From Bagarius yarrelli (Eukaryota > Chordata > Actinopteri > Siluriformes > Sisoridae): a DNA stretch of 64,000 bases. Shown in pieces: positions 1 to 11,650 of this stretch; the first letter of the stretch is position 1; each line of letters begins with the position of its first letter. A model generated the notes under the pieces. The model was not told where the DNA came from. It made no database searches and was given only the letters and a program-made list of their open reading frames with translations. The translations under genes and the position numbers were made by a program. Location of the stretch: positions 3,742,501-3,806,500 of the forward strand of contig VCAZ01000025.1 of NCBI GenBank assembly GCA_005784505.1, in the 5' to 3' direction.

Positions 1-893
1 ACGGCTGCACACACGTTCGCAGCAGCAGAGCAACAGAACGAACGTTGACTATTCAATGGTGTCATTATTTCAAACAAGTTTCCAGAGGATGTGTCTAGTC
101 AGCGTCAAGCACGTTTTTATTTCCCCAAAATTATAATTTAAATCCTTCCAGCTTCTCTCTTACTCTCAGTAGACGTAGAACTGATAATCCCTTTGCTTCA
201 AATCAAATCTTACAACGACTCGATATTGCCTGCCACTGAAGCGATGAAGCCATAGGGACAGGCCTATCCTAAATAACACTAATAAATAAAAAAAATCCAT
301 GTAATCCATGTGTAAAATCGAGCCGGAAGCTTTAATAGGATCCACTTAAATCAGTGGATCTCAAAAATGGGTGTTGGGTAGCTGCAGCTGTGCCTTTTCT
401 GCTCTGTGAAATTTACCAGTTAATTTAAAGATTGTTGATTTAGAAACCAAAATGTAGCAGCAAGTTCCCATTTGTCTGTTTATTGTGTATAATCGTTGCA
501 GATGAAAACATGTGGCTTTGCTAACTAGCAGTGACAGCGTCTCCTTTTTTTGGGCCTTGTGAGGAACACTAACTAATATCGTGTGGCTTATGAATTTCGG
601 GGTTAAAAATGTGGAGCTGGCAACATCATCAGTCATAATTTAATAAAATTTCTAAAACGATCAGAACTTCTAACGATGAAGAGGAATGTTACACTTTTCT
701 TAGCATTTGGATTGCTAAGATAACACACTCTAGTGTAATGTTACCTCTTTTAATGAATGTAATGCAAAACCAACCATTTCTAAAGTTTTAAAGATGGCGC
801 TCATAACACATTTAGAGACCAGATCTGTTCGCTGAATACGAGACTTCATATATGCCAATGTCTGTCACATCTCACTATGATTGACAGGCGAGT

Positions 894-928
894 ATTAGAT
901 TAGATTAGATTAGATTAGATTAGATTAT
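894..928. repeat. (ATTAG)n pentanucleotide tail
   Basis: About seven tandem ATTAG/TTAGA units directly abutting the 3' end of a LINE-like element on the - strand. Such short tandem tails are typical of non-LTR elements. Confidence 0.9.
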
Positions 929-1250
929 CAACTTTATTGTCATTGTGTAAGGTTCATGTACAGAGCCAATGAAATGCAGTTAGCATCTAACCAGAAGTGT
1001 ATAAGTGGCTTATTTACAATAAATAGCAGGGTAATAAATAAGGGTATGAGGTTGATAATTACAGTAGGGTAAATAATAAACAAGTTGGGTAAATGATGTA
1101 CAGAAGGTATATGGATAGAATATAGAGGTGTAACAATAGATAGTTATGGATGGTGCAAAGATACATAATGATAAAGTAGTGCAAAGTACAGAAAGTACGG
1201 CAAATCTGGAGAGACGCTGAGCCGCGCGATTTGTATGCGCCGCCGCCACT
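929..1250 (-). mobile_element. LINE/SINE-like element, 3' end with pentanucleotide tail
   Basis: Read on the - strand it ends CACAATGACAATAAAGTTGA and then runs into a (CTAAT)n tail. The + strand shows 'caatgaaatgcagttagcatc', a sequence recurrent in teleost interspersed repeats. No coding capacity is left. The left boundary is approximate. Confidence 0.55.
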
Positions 1251-1747
1251 GCCATTTATCAAGTATGCTGTCCCTCCCACTCTGAGAGCATAACCAATCA
1301 GTTTTGTGTTAATCTTTTCATTGATCAATATTTCAAAACACATTGTAACATACATCTTATGATACCACATGACAACCAAAAAAAAAGAAAGGAACCCACA
1401 TACAAACACCACAACAAAAACAAAAAAAAAAAAACCCTTCCCGCCATAGGAACTTCACCTATACCACATTAATGGGGCATTTAGCACCACAAGATTACTC
1501 AAACTGTGCTATCAACGTAGCGCAAAGATAGAACACCAAATCTTATTAAAGTAATTTCATTCGTTTGATAAAATAAACTGAATTCTTACCGAATGTAACA
1601 ACTTTCATTTCTTCCATCCACATTTTTAAAGATGGGGTTTCAGTCTTCTTTCAAAACTTATTTACCCATACGTCAATAATTGTGGTGGACATTTTTTTAT
1701 AAATGAATTACATAGTGTCAGTAAGACTGGGTCAAGTTAATATTTAC

Positions 1748-1935
1748 TTTTACAGCTTTTGGCAGACGCTCTCTTATCCAGAGAGACTTACATTTACCTT
1801 ATTTATACATCTGAGCAATGGCGTTTAAGGGCCTTGCTCAAGGGCCAAGCAGTGGTAACTTGGTGTTGCTGGTTATTGAACCGTGATCTTCCAATTAGCA
1901 TCCCAACACCTTTACCACTGAACCACCCCTTCCCC
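1748..1935 (-). mobile_element. tRNA-derived SINE (family A)
   Basis: On the - strand it has the tRNA-like head (ggaaggggtggttcagtggt), a degraded B box, the body 'ccttgagcaaggcccttaa' and the tail 'gagagcgtctgccaaa'. It belongs with the copies at 15523, 36336 and 37429. Confidence 0.8.
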
Positions 1936-1980
1936 CTATATAAAACTTCTTAGTTAGAAGTTAAAGTACTATAATGCAAA

Positions 1981-2355
1981 ATGAAGTTAACTTGGAGGAG
2001 AGTGACTTCCTCAATCTTATGGCACTTATGCTATTTGCACAACATCGCTGTTAATGTGCACATTTCATGTCTTGCCTCATTTTATAATCTGGTTGGCGCT
2101 ATTGAATGTTCTGTCCAGCCTTATGTTCTTTTCTCTATTGTCTTCTTTGCACTGTCTTTGTAATGCACTGTCTGTTTCTGCACTGTCTGCACCAGGTTGC
2201 ACACATGCACTTTATGTCAATTCTGTTTAGTGGCTTTTTGTTGTTTTGTGAAATTCTTCGTTTTGCGTAGCACCAGGGGTTCCTGGGGAAACGTTACCTC
2301 ATTGAACTGTGTACTGCATCTGCTATATATGGTTGAAATGACAATAAAGCTCACA
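1981..2355 (+). mobile_element. LINE-like 3' end
   Basis: The segment ends 'gttgaaatgacaataaagct', preceded by 'ttcctggggaaacgttacctc' and 'tgtgtactgcatctgct', the pattern of teleost non-LTR 3' untranslated regions. The chance ORFs here are not a gene. The family is not assigned. Confidence 0.5.
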
Positions 2356-3284
2356 GCTCAAGCTGTCTTTTTCTGTATAAATAATCATGGCATGTCATAT
2401 TATAAATATTAATCTTTTTTTGAATACAGGTATATAAATCTCCTGTATTTGACTTTGTTGTGTGTATCCTGCAGCCAGGTGTTATAAACACATTTCCAGA
2501 CCCAAGCAGATTTTAGCTGAGGGTAAATTTGTGCTTTGTGTATGCTGTGGAAGATGAATTCGAGTCGTGTTTAACCTGCAGTGCCTCTAATTCGGCACCT
2601 CTGACTGTGTAATTCGTCCGGGGAGTATCCGTCTCTCGTCCTCTCATCAGTCTCTGCGCAATCCTTCAGTACACGGCATCTAGTTTTCAAAGAAGGCTGC
2701 TTATTATTCGCTGCGTATCTCAAGGAAATGTACGAATATCCCTTCACACCGTGCACATTTTTAAGCCATCTGCATTCGTGTTTGTTTTCCATGCTGCTTG
2801 TGGGTGGGATCTCTCGGGTGCCCCTGATAATGGGGTTGTAATTACTCAGAGTTGCCACTAAATTGCAAGCGCTCGTTTGTACCCTGCCGCTTGTTGTCAG
2901 GGAAAGGATTAAACAAGGACATTAAGATGGGAGATTGATATAAAGGTGGGAGACAGAGAGCAAGGCTAAGAAAGATGAATGAGACAGATGGCTGGACCCT
3001 CCTTCAGTCTTAAGGGGCGCGAGTGATGCATAAGCACGTCAAACCAGTTTACGCCAAAACATTGATTCTTTTTTGGAGGAGAGCCCAGGAATTTTCGACA
3101 AAGTAGCCTGCAATTTTCTGTTAAGTTGATAATAAATAAATGGCCTAAAGGAATTTTTGATTAATTGCTAATACATGGATTTCATGTAACAGTAGGTGAG
3201 TTTGTAAAAAAAAAAAGATTTTCTGTATGTGCCTGTTGTCCTTAGCGAACTCAAATTCATCTCATTTTTCTTCTCCTCCTGCTT

Positions 3285-3385
3285 GAGGGTGAAAGGCCTT
3301 GTTCAGGGGCAGCAGTGGCAGCTCGGTGATGCTGGAAATTAAACTCATGATCCTACGATCAGCCACTTTTTCTCCACTTTCTCCC
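3285..3385 (-). mobile_element. tRNA-derived SINE fragment (family A)
   Basis: Fragment with 'aggccttgttcaggggcagc', 'agtggcagctcggtgatgct' and a degraded B box. Both ends are missing. Confidence 0.6.
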
Positions 3386-4989
3386 CTCCTACCTTCCCGG
3401 TTGGGATTTTGTATGTGCTTGGTCTTGCTAAGAATACAAATGAACTCTTTGGTCTCGTTTTGATACAGCTGCCATTTGTTGGCAGATCAACTCCAGTGAT
3501 CAGTAAATAACAGAGGGTGACGCTGCTGTTTCAACAAACTGGTCATAGCTGGAGATTAAACACGTGTGCTGATTATACCGCAGGTCCCTGGCAGCTGAAG
3601 TGCACTGGAATGTATACTGCCGGGCGCTTTGCCGTGTCAGACAGCTTTTGAAACCGTGTGGAACGTAGCCATTGGGGACCTGAGGAGGCTAGACTCTCTG
3701 TGCAAAGCTCATCTGTCATTTTGGGGTTTTGTTTTCTTGTGCTATTTTTTCATTCTGTCACCGCCTATGCCTCTGTCTGGCAATTAAAATGAAATCAAAA
3801 ACCAGAGTGCATATATTGATTAAAAAAAAAAAACACTACATAAACCTTCACTTCAGCACCTCAACCTGCACCACAGATCTACAATACTTTAGTTTTGCCT
3901 TAGTCCATTCTTCCTCTCTTACCTCATTCTTATCCTTCTTTGTCTTACAAGTTTGCTTTTCACGTCCAACTTCAGAAAACTGAAAACGTTTCGGTAACGG
4001 GGCGTGTGTACGTGTGTGTGCGCGTCTGTGTTTGTGTGTTTTCTCTACAAAGGCATAATTTCCAACACAGCAAACTTAAGGTGTGTCTAACCAGGAGCAC
4101 AGCTGCATAAATTAACACCTGCATGAGACCGCTGAGCAGAATACAAAGACACACGATCTATTTTCCCTAGAGACAGGCTGGTAAAATTTTGCTCTGCATG
4201 TACGTCAAGAGAATCCCAGCATGCAGCTATCACATTCTTTTTTTTTAAACCAATATTACATTTCACTCTTATTCATGTATGTATTGATGTATTCTGCATC
4301 TAAAAGTAAAAAAAAAAAAGAATCGATGTCTCTATGAGCTGTGTTCATCAGTGTAAAGTGCAGGATTTTTGATTTATTGTGCACAGTGTAATAGTTCTAG
4401 AGCTACACCCCTTATCTTAATTAGGAAGCTGCAGAAGGATTGGGACGGCAGTAACACCATGATTTTTAGCAGAACAGAATGGAAAATGTTCCCATGGTGA
4501 CGGCAGTAATGGGAATATGCTTTGTGGTGTCCCTATGGGAATGATGATGAAATGAATTTTAACATGTAAGGACCTGAGTTTACCGGGGAAAAAAAAAAAA
4601 AAAAAAAAATCAATGTCTTTGAAACGCAAGAATCGACTGAACGCTGAGAATTTTTTTTTTCTAGGCAGATTTTTAAGTAAGTTTAGTTTAATTCTCTAAT
4701 TCTGTGTTTAAAGATGATGGAGAAATGAAAGACACAAGTCTCTGTGCTGATGTGTTGGGTTTTTTTTTTCTTTTCTTTTTATAGCATTTCACTTGAAACA
4801 ACATTGACATGTTTGAGAAGGTTTTATTGTTGTGATGGACTTGTTGTGGGTGTAAATAAAATATGATGGAATGTTTCTTTTCGAAAGAAAAAAAGCATCT
4901 TCAGTATTAGAAATATTGCTAAAAAACTTTATAAAACATTGCATAAAAAAAAACATTGTCTGGGATACAAACCTTTACTGTAATGTAAA

Positions 4990-7300
4990 TACACTTCATG
5001 GACAAAAGTCTGTGAACACTTTAGCAGAACACTCGCATAACTGTGTTACCAAACTGCCGAGAATGTTTCTTTATAATGTAGCATTAATGCATTATTCCCT
5101 CGCTGGAACTAAGAGACTTACACCCTGTTCCAGCATGACACAATACCCCTGTAGCCATGTTCTATATCCTAATTAAACCCGGCCGCGTTCTGTACTTTTA
5201 ATTAAACCCGGCCGCGTTCTGTACCCTAATTAAACCCGGCCGCGTTCTGTACCCTAATTAAACACAGCTGTGTTCTATACCCTAAATTAAACACGGCCCC
5301 CTAATTAAACCAGCTGTTCTGTACCCTAATTAAACACAGCTGTGTTCTATAACCCTAATTAAACACAGCTGTGTTCTATACCCTAAATTAAACACAGCTG
5401 TGTTCTGTACCCTGATTAAACCCGGCCGCGTTCTGTACCCTGATTAACTGTTACCCTAAATTAAACACGGTGGGGCCCGCGTTCTGTACCCTAATTAACA
5501 CAGCTGTGTTCTATACCCTATTAAACACGGCCCGTTCGGTTCGTAACCCTAAATTAAACACGGGCCGTGTCTGTACCCTAATTAAACACAGCTTGTGTTC
5601 TATACCCTAATTAAACACACGGCCACGTTCTGTACCCTAATTAAACCCGGCGCGTCTTACCCTAATGCCCGCCCGTTTCTGTACCCTAATTAAACACGGC
5701 CGCGTTCTGTACCCTAATTAAACACGGCCGCGTTCTGTACCCTAATTAAACACAGCTTTACCCGCGTTCTGTTCTACCTAATTAAACACGGCCGCGTTCT
5801 GTACCCTAATTAACACGGCCGCGTTCTTTCCTACCCCTAAAATTAAACACGGCCGCGTTCTGTACCCTCAATTAAACACGCCACGTTCTGTACCCTAATT
5901 TAAGCGTGCTGTAACACGGCCGCGTTCTTACCCCTAATAAACCGGCGCGCGTTCTGTACCCTAATTAAACACGCCCACGTTCTGTACCCTAATAAACACG
6001 GCCGCGTTCTGTGACCCTAATTAAACACGGCCGTGTTCTATACCCTAATTAAACACGCCCGTTCTGTTACCCTAATTAAACACGGCCGCGTTCTTACCCT
6101 AATTACAAGTCTTACCCTATTAAACACGGCCGCGTTCTTTACCCTAATTAACACGGCCGTTCTTTACCCTAATTAACACGCCTGCGTTCTTTACCCTAAT
6201 TAAACACGGCCGGCGGTGTACCCTAATTAAACACGGCCGCGTTCTGTACCCTAATTAAACACGGCCGCGTTCTGTACCCTAATTAAACACGGCCGCGTTC
6301 GTACCCTAATTAAACACGGCCGCGTTCTGTACCCTAATTAAACCCGGCCGCGTTCTTGTACCCTAATTAAACACGGCCGCGTTCTGTACCCTAATTAAAC
6401 CACGGCCGCGTTCTATACCCTAATTAAAACACGGCCGCGTTGTACCCTAATTAAACACGGCCGCGTTCTGTACCCTAATTAAACACGGCCGCGTTCTGTA
6501 CCCTAATTAACACGGCCGCGTTCTTACCCAATTACAACGGCCGCGTTCTGTACCCTAATTAAAACACGGCCGTTCCTGTACCCTAATAAAACACGCCGCG
6601 TTCTGTAACCCTAATTAACACACGGCCGCGTCTGTACCTAATACCGTATAACACTGGAAACGCTCCAAAGTAAAGTGGTCGTTCTTACCCTAATTAAACC
6701 ACGGCTAAGTTAAATTTAAATCCAGTTTACGGGCGTTTTACTGTAAACGGGTTCTATACTACAAAAAAACGTTCTGGGGTAATTAAACACGGACCTGTCT
6801 GTACCCTAATTAAACACGGCCGCGTTCTTACCCTAATAAACATTTAAAACACGGCCGCGTTCTGTACTAATTAAACCCCGGCCGCGTTCTGTACCTAATT
6901 AAACGGCCGCGTTCTGTACCCTAATTAAACACGTGCGGCGTTACTGTACCCTAATAACACGAGCCGCGTTCGTACCCTAATTAAACACGGCCGCGTTCTG
7001 TACCCTAATTAAAACACGGCCGACGTTCTGACCCTAATTAAACACGGCCGGGTTATTACCCTAATTAAACACGGCGCCGGTTCTGTACAATTAAACACGG
7101 CCGCGTTATACCCAAATTAAACACGGGCCGCGTTCTGTACCCTAATTAAACACGGCCGCGTTCTATCCCTAAGGGAAAGCATTTCCAGAAGTGTAAGGGT
7201 TATTATAGGAGTAATACTGAGACTAAAAGAGGATGTTTATTAAACACACACAGGGATGTGATGGTCAGGTGTTTCTCAATATTTTTGCCTATATGAAGTA
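4990..7300 (+). mobile_element. Tc1-like transposon remnant split by a minisatellite
   Basis: The left part (4990-5160) starts TACACTTCATGGACAAAAGT and continues through 'gaatgtttctttataatgtag' and 'ctgttccagcatgacac', a sequence typical of degraded teleost Tc1/mariner copies. The right part (7172-7300) reads 'agcatttccagaagtgtaagg', 'gatgtgatggtcaggtgt' and ends ATTTTTGCCTATATGAAGTA. The two ends form imperfect inverted repeats (CTTCAT..CAAAA). The middle, where the transposase segment would be, is replaced by the 28-bp array. No intact transposase reading frame remains. Confidence 0.7.
5161..7170 (+). repeat. CpG-rich 28-bp minisatellite array, about 70 units
   Basis: The common unit runs from ACCCTAATTAAA through the core CACGGCCGCG to TTCTGT, 28 bp in all. 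Each full unit has an EagI-type CGGCCG and three CpGs in an otherwise AT-rich intron. Units near the left edge (about 5255-5410 and 5495-5610) carry CACAGCTGTG instead. Many units in the middle differ by small deletions and insertions, and a ~130 bp interruption lies at 6635-6780. The irregular indels could be real decay or long-read consensus error. Confidence 0.9.
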
Positions 7301-8084
7301 ACAGTATTCAACACTTGGTCTTTATATGATTAAATAATTGTTAAATACAGTTTATAGCTGTTATTTACTGTAAAATGTATTTAAAATCCTACAAAAGATG
7401 CTTTATGAACAGTGGACACATTCATGGGTGAAATGTAAATGGACCTAAAGATTTAATAATATATTTATTTCTATGATAATAAAAAATCCATCTAGCTTTT
7501 CATGTATATGCAGTGATACTTTGACTTCCAAGTGTGTCATTTAAACTATTTAATTTATCGTTCTTTGAGATTCGAGCCGTCTCTCGGGTGATTTTTTTTT
7601 ATTTATTTATTTTTTTTGCTTTGAGTTGCAAGCTTAAATTCGACTTACAAGCCCCGCTTCAGACACCTAACTGCTAGTTGCGTGTGAACGCCATAGTGTT
7701 TCTCTTTTCTTTTAGCAAGTGGAGTCGTCTGATCTCCAAGGTAAATGCTGTACGTTATACTTAGTACATCCATTGTACTGTTTGTTATACAGTTTCAGTA
7801 TTTTATAAGTTTTATTTTTTATTTTTTATATAGAAACATGTAACGAAAAAAAATTGCGATGGTTTTTTGGGGACCCCGAATGAGTAATTTGAGTTAAGAG
7901 CTCTGTCACGGACGGAAGTCAAGGAATCGATGTGTTTCTTAAAAAAAAAAAAAAATAAAAAATGTTTTGAAATATACATCAAGCTACAATGTTTACAGCT
8001 AACATATCACAATCATTTTTTTATCTATAGTTTAACCTTGATGCATATTTTAATTGTTTTCATTTGATTTACGTTGATGTTAAT

Positions 8085-8312
8085 ATTTAATTAAACGACT
8101 TCCTCCTCCACTTTTGTAGTTGGGGCTGACGCATACGGCCGTTGTCTGTGAACCAATCATGGCAGAATAAAAATAATGACGCCTCTGACTTCGTATTTGT
8201 TGTATGTTTAGCTATTTGATTTAGATCTTGAATTTTGTCATCTTGAAGTGTTGGAATATGTATTGTATTGAATATATATCGTATCGTGAGGCATTTGTCA
8301 ATAAATCGCCCT
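8085..8312 (+). repeat. interspersed repeat, DNA-transposon-like (family with 11415 and 23655)
   Basis: Begins 'gacttcctcctccacttttg' and ends in a 'gtattgaatatatatcgtatcgtgag' type tract, as in the other two copies. Possibly hAT-related, but this is not shown by the sequence. Confidence 0.45.
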
Positions 8313-9153
8313 AATTTTAATGCGTTGTCTTCTGCCATGTTTGTAATGATTTGTTATTTAAGATGTATGTAGCTGTTTCCCTTCTGATGTGACCATCAGG
8401 TATATGCATGATTTCTATCTGGTGGTGATGCTGCTACCTGATTGGCTGACTGGATAATTGCAATTATAAGCAGGTGTTTCTACAGTATTCTTTACAGGTA
8501 CTGGTTAGTATGTTTTTATGTTGGAAACAGGAAAAAAAAATTGTTTCCACAGATGCATTGTGGGAGTGTGTTAGAGGTTGTGTGTGAGAAGTAAGTGGAT
8601 ATATTGATAATAAGTAACAATAAATAAAGCTCCATTTGGTGTTCTATCTGTTGAAGATAAGCTATTTCCCGTCTCTCTATTCTCCTGTGTACAATTGTTG
8701 AAATTTTGGCTTAAAGCTATTCTTCTGTTCTGAATTCTGTTTCTCATCATTTTTCTTCTGTCTTCTGAGAACTTCAAATAATCAGAACGTAAACAGCCCG
8801 GGGTGTTTCGCGTCCATTCTCCAGCGTATAGCTAACGGAATTATTGTTTTGTGGTACTAAGAAGTAGTTGAACTCAGATGACTCGGGAACTGCACATACC
8901 CACATTCCCACATGACCAACCGTTAAGCGTGTTTGTGCAACAATCGTTTTTTCACGTACAAACAACCCTCGACTCACGATTTTTTAAAGTCACGATACAA
9001 CTGCAAAATATTTTGCTTACTATATTTTATGTTCAGCTAAAGAAAACGTAACAACAGTGTAAAATTATTGAAACTCACACCTACCGCCACCTTGTGGTTG
9101 GTGCTCACTCGATCCAGTCGTGCACTTGTCGTGCACTTTGTTAAGTGACCTTG

Positions 9154-9432
9154 CTGCATGGGTTGTTTTGGTGGCTGTGGAAGATCTCAAATGTTCCTGC
9201 ACAGATTCCAGAGTCTGACTAAACCCCACTGTACATCTTTGGGATGATCAGAAACACCGACTGAACCCCAGACCTCTTCATCTGACACCAGTGTCTGATC
9301 TCATTGATACTATTGTGGCCGAATAACCCAAAAAAAGTCTTTCCAGAAGGAATATCTAGAATAGGATGTTTAATTAACAGATACTATAGATGTGATGAGC
9401 AGGTGTCCCAATACTTTTGTCTTGATAGTGTA
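9154..9432 (+). mobile_element. Tc1-like transposon remnant, 3' part
   Basis: Degraded transposase 3' region ('taaaccccactgtacatctt', 'gggatgatcagaaacaccg') in place of the usual DLNPIEHLWDELE-coding stretch. It continues to the terminal 'atgagcaggtgtcccaatac' and 'cttgatagtgta'. Confidence 0.7.
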
Positions 9433-9710
9433 TATCAAGTCAAGTCCCCTTTATTTGTATAGCACGTTTAACAATAGTGTCTGTGTCAAAGCAGCTTCAC
9501 AGAATCAAATAGTAGAATCGTGTCTTAATACAAAGACAATAGTAAACACTCGCTAAAACACTAACATACTTTAGTTTATCTAGTATCTGTAAATTAATCA
9601 GGCCAGAGGTGACAGCAGCAAGGAACCAAAACTCCATCGGTGATAAAATAGAGGGGAAAAAAAAAAAACCTTGGGAGAAGCCAGGCTCAGTCGAGGGGGT
9701 CAGTATCCTA
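9433..9710 (+). mobile_element. 'TTTATTTGTATAGCGC' interspersed repeat
   Basis: Starts 'ctttatttgtatagcacg', then 'gtcaaagcagcttcacagaa', and ends 'cttgggagaagccaggctca'. It is adjacent to the end of a Tc1-like copy. Confidence 0.6.
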
Positions 9711-10858
9711 CGTATCGACTAGTATTGAGAATTATAAGTATTATTTTTCATTCTGGGTTTTAAATCCTGTTTGTGCATTGACATTTCTCTGCTTATTCCA
9801 ATTCTGTGTATGTATATAAACTGTGTGTGTCTCTCGGGCTTTGTGTGTGTGTATAACTGTAAGCAAAATTTAGCCGTCTTCCTGTCTGCTGTCTCTGCGT
9901 TGTCATGTGTCAGTTGGTTTGTATGGCAGCAACCATTTTAAGCGCTTGATTGATACCTATAATGAAACGCCTTGTGACAGGCTTTGAAACAGCTATGTCG
10001 CTATCAGGACATATGACAGATGCTTATTCAGAACAATTACAAATCACCAGTTTCGCCACTAACTGCTTGTCTTCTCCGCTGTGTTTTCTGCAGCCACTGG
10101 AATGATGGGATATCATATGAATTGTTTTATAAGATTCGGGTAGCTATAAACAAAGATCTGGGAAGGTTTTTTTTTTTTTTTCCCTCCAGCAATATAACAT
10201 GTCGACATGTGGAAATGACCGGCTCGGTCCGGGAGAACTAAAGTTATCGCAGCGAGACAGGCATCTGGCATCAACGCCATGTCGTCACATCAGAGTGCGT
10301 TTACGAGGTTGTAATTGCGTACGATTTTTAATTATATAACTTATCATTCGAGTGCGATATTTACATATTTCAAGATATATGTTGTTTTTCACTTTGCCCG
10401 TGAGTCTGTCTGCCTCATTGTCTCTCTTGGGTCCTTTGGTTTTCCTCACCAGGTAAAGAAGCTGTTGAGTAAGAGAGCGGGGCTGTCAGACTGCTATAAT
10501 AGGGGGTCGCTGGAGCATGACGGCATCCCATCCCTGTAGCATTCGCAATGCCTGTGTGAAAGTCACTAGGTTTTTGATTTATTTTCTATTAGAATTAGAA
10601 GGATGGGCAGATTGCAAAAGGGTCTTTACGGGTTTACAGTAATTGGTGATTTTTACTTTGTATCTCTGTTTCTTCAAAAAAAAACGCAGCCATCTCACAA
10701 CGCACCCATCCGTGACCAGAAGCCAAGGGAGCAAAAACTGTCTGTGCGCTCTGTGTTGGAGACATGCAATACTCTCTGCACCTGCCACTAACATCAAAAC
10801 TAGACTTTTTTTTTTTTAGCTATTAAAAGCTTGAGTAAGCAAACTAGGGCAGATACTA

Positions 10859-11230
10859 CTCTATATAGATGAAAGTATTGGGACACCTGACCTCCAATAT
10901 AAGTTTTTTGAAGTATGGTCCAGATAGTATTATTGAGATCAGACACTAATGTTGGAGGAGGAGGTCTAAAGTGAAGTCGCTGTTCCAGTTCATTCCGAAG
11001 GGTTAAGGTCAGAGCTCTGTGCAAATCCCTCGTGTAGATTTATTCTGCACTAGTCATGAGACACCATGTCTCTTAGTTTGTTTCTCCTTAAACATCCAAA
11101 CAACGTTACAAGGACACAGTTGTCTAGAATGTCTTTGTATAGTGACATTCTATTAAGGACATTCTAGACAACTGCTTCAAGTGCTTCTAACTTTGTGGCA
11201 GTTTGGAAAAGACACACTTGTGTGGATGTG
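10859..11230 (-). mobile_element. Tc1-like transposon remnant, reverse
   Basis: Begins with the terminal 'agatgaaagtattgggacac' and runs through 'gttccagttcattccgaagg' and 'gagacaccatgtctct'. It ends near 'cttctaactttgtggcagtt'. An inverted repeat with 17-bp arms lies at 11117-11174. Confidence 0.65.
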
Positions 11231-11414
11231 CTGGTAAGTTGGCGTTACAGTCTTTTTATACTTCCTGACATGAGTCATGTTCTGTTAGCTGTTTTGTGAT
11301 TGGGGAGAACTATGGAGCCTAAAATATGACAAAACTATTTGGATTGTAATTGTGAACATTTGAATTACTGACCAGTGTAACATAATGTAATGTTCTCGCT
11401 CAAAATGAAGGCTG

Positions 11415-11650
11415 TGTATTGAGCAAGGGCCTGGCGATAGGATACATAGCACAATATAATAGATGACAATGTATTGCAGTACATTTCAATATTTATAAAA
11501 ACAAACAGCTGGACATAAAATCGTAAAACGATTAGCTAACAATGCGATAAATCAAAAGCTGAAGTTGCCCCTAGATAAAATAAAAAATGGCCCTATGTGT
11601 CCACGGCGTCCACAGAAGCGGAGAAGGAAGTCGTTTCAGACACGCTGAGG
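11415..11650 (-). repeat. interspersed repeat, reverse copy
   Basis: Reverse complement relation to 8085-8312: 'agaagcggagaaggaagtc' at one end and 'gcgataggatacatagcac' at the other. Confidence 0.45.

Noticed and set aside
5161..7170. Interstitial telomere or CRISPR-like array
   Set aside because: CCCTAA occurs only once per 28-bp unit, so it is not telomeric. Units are directly adjacent with no unique spacers, so it is not CRISPR.
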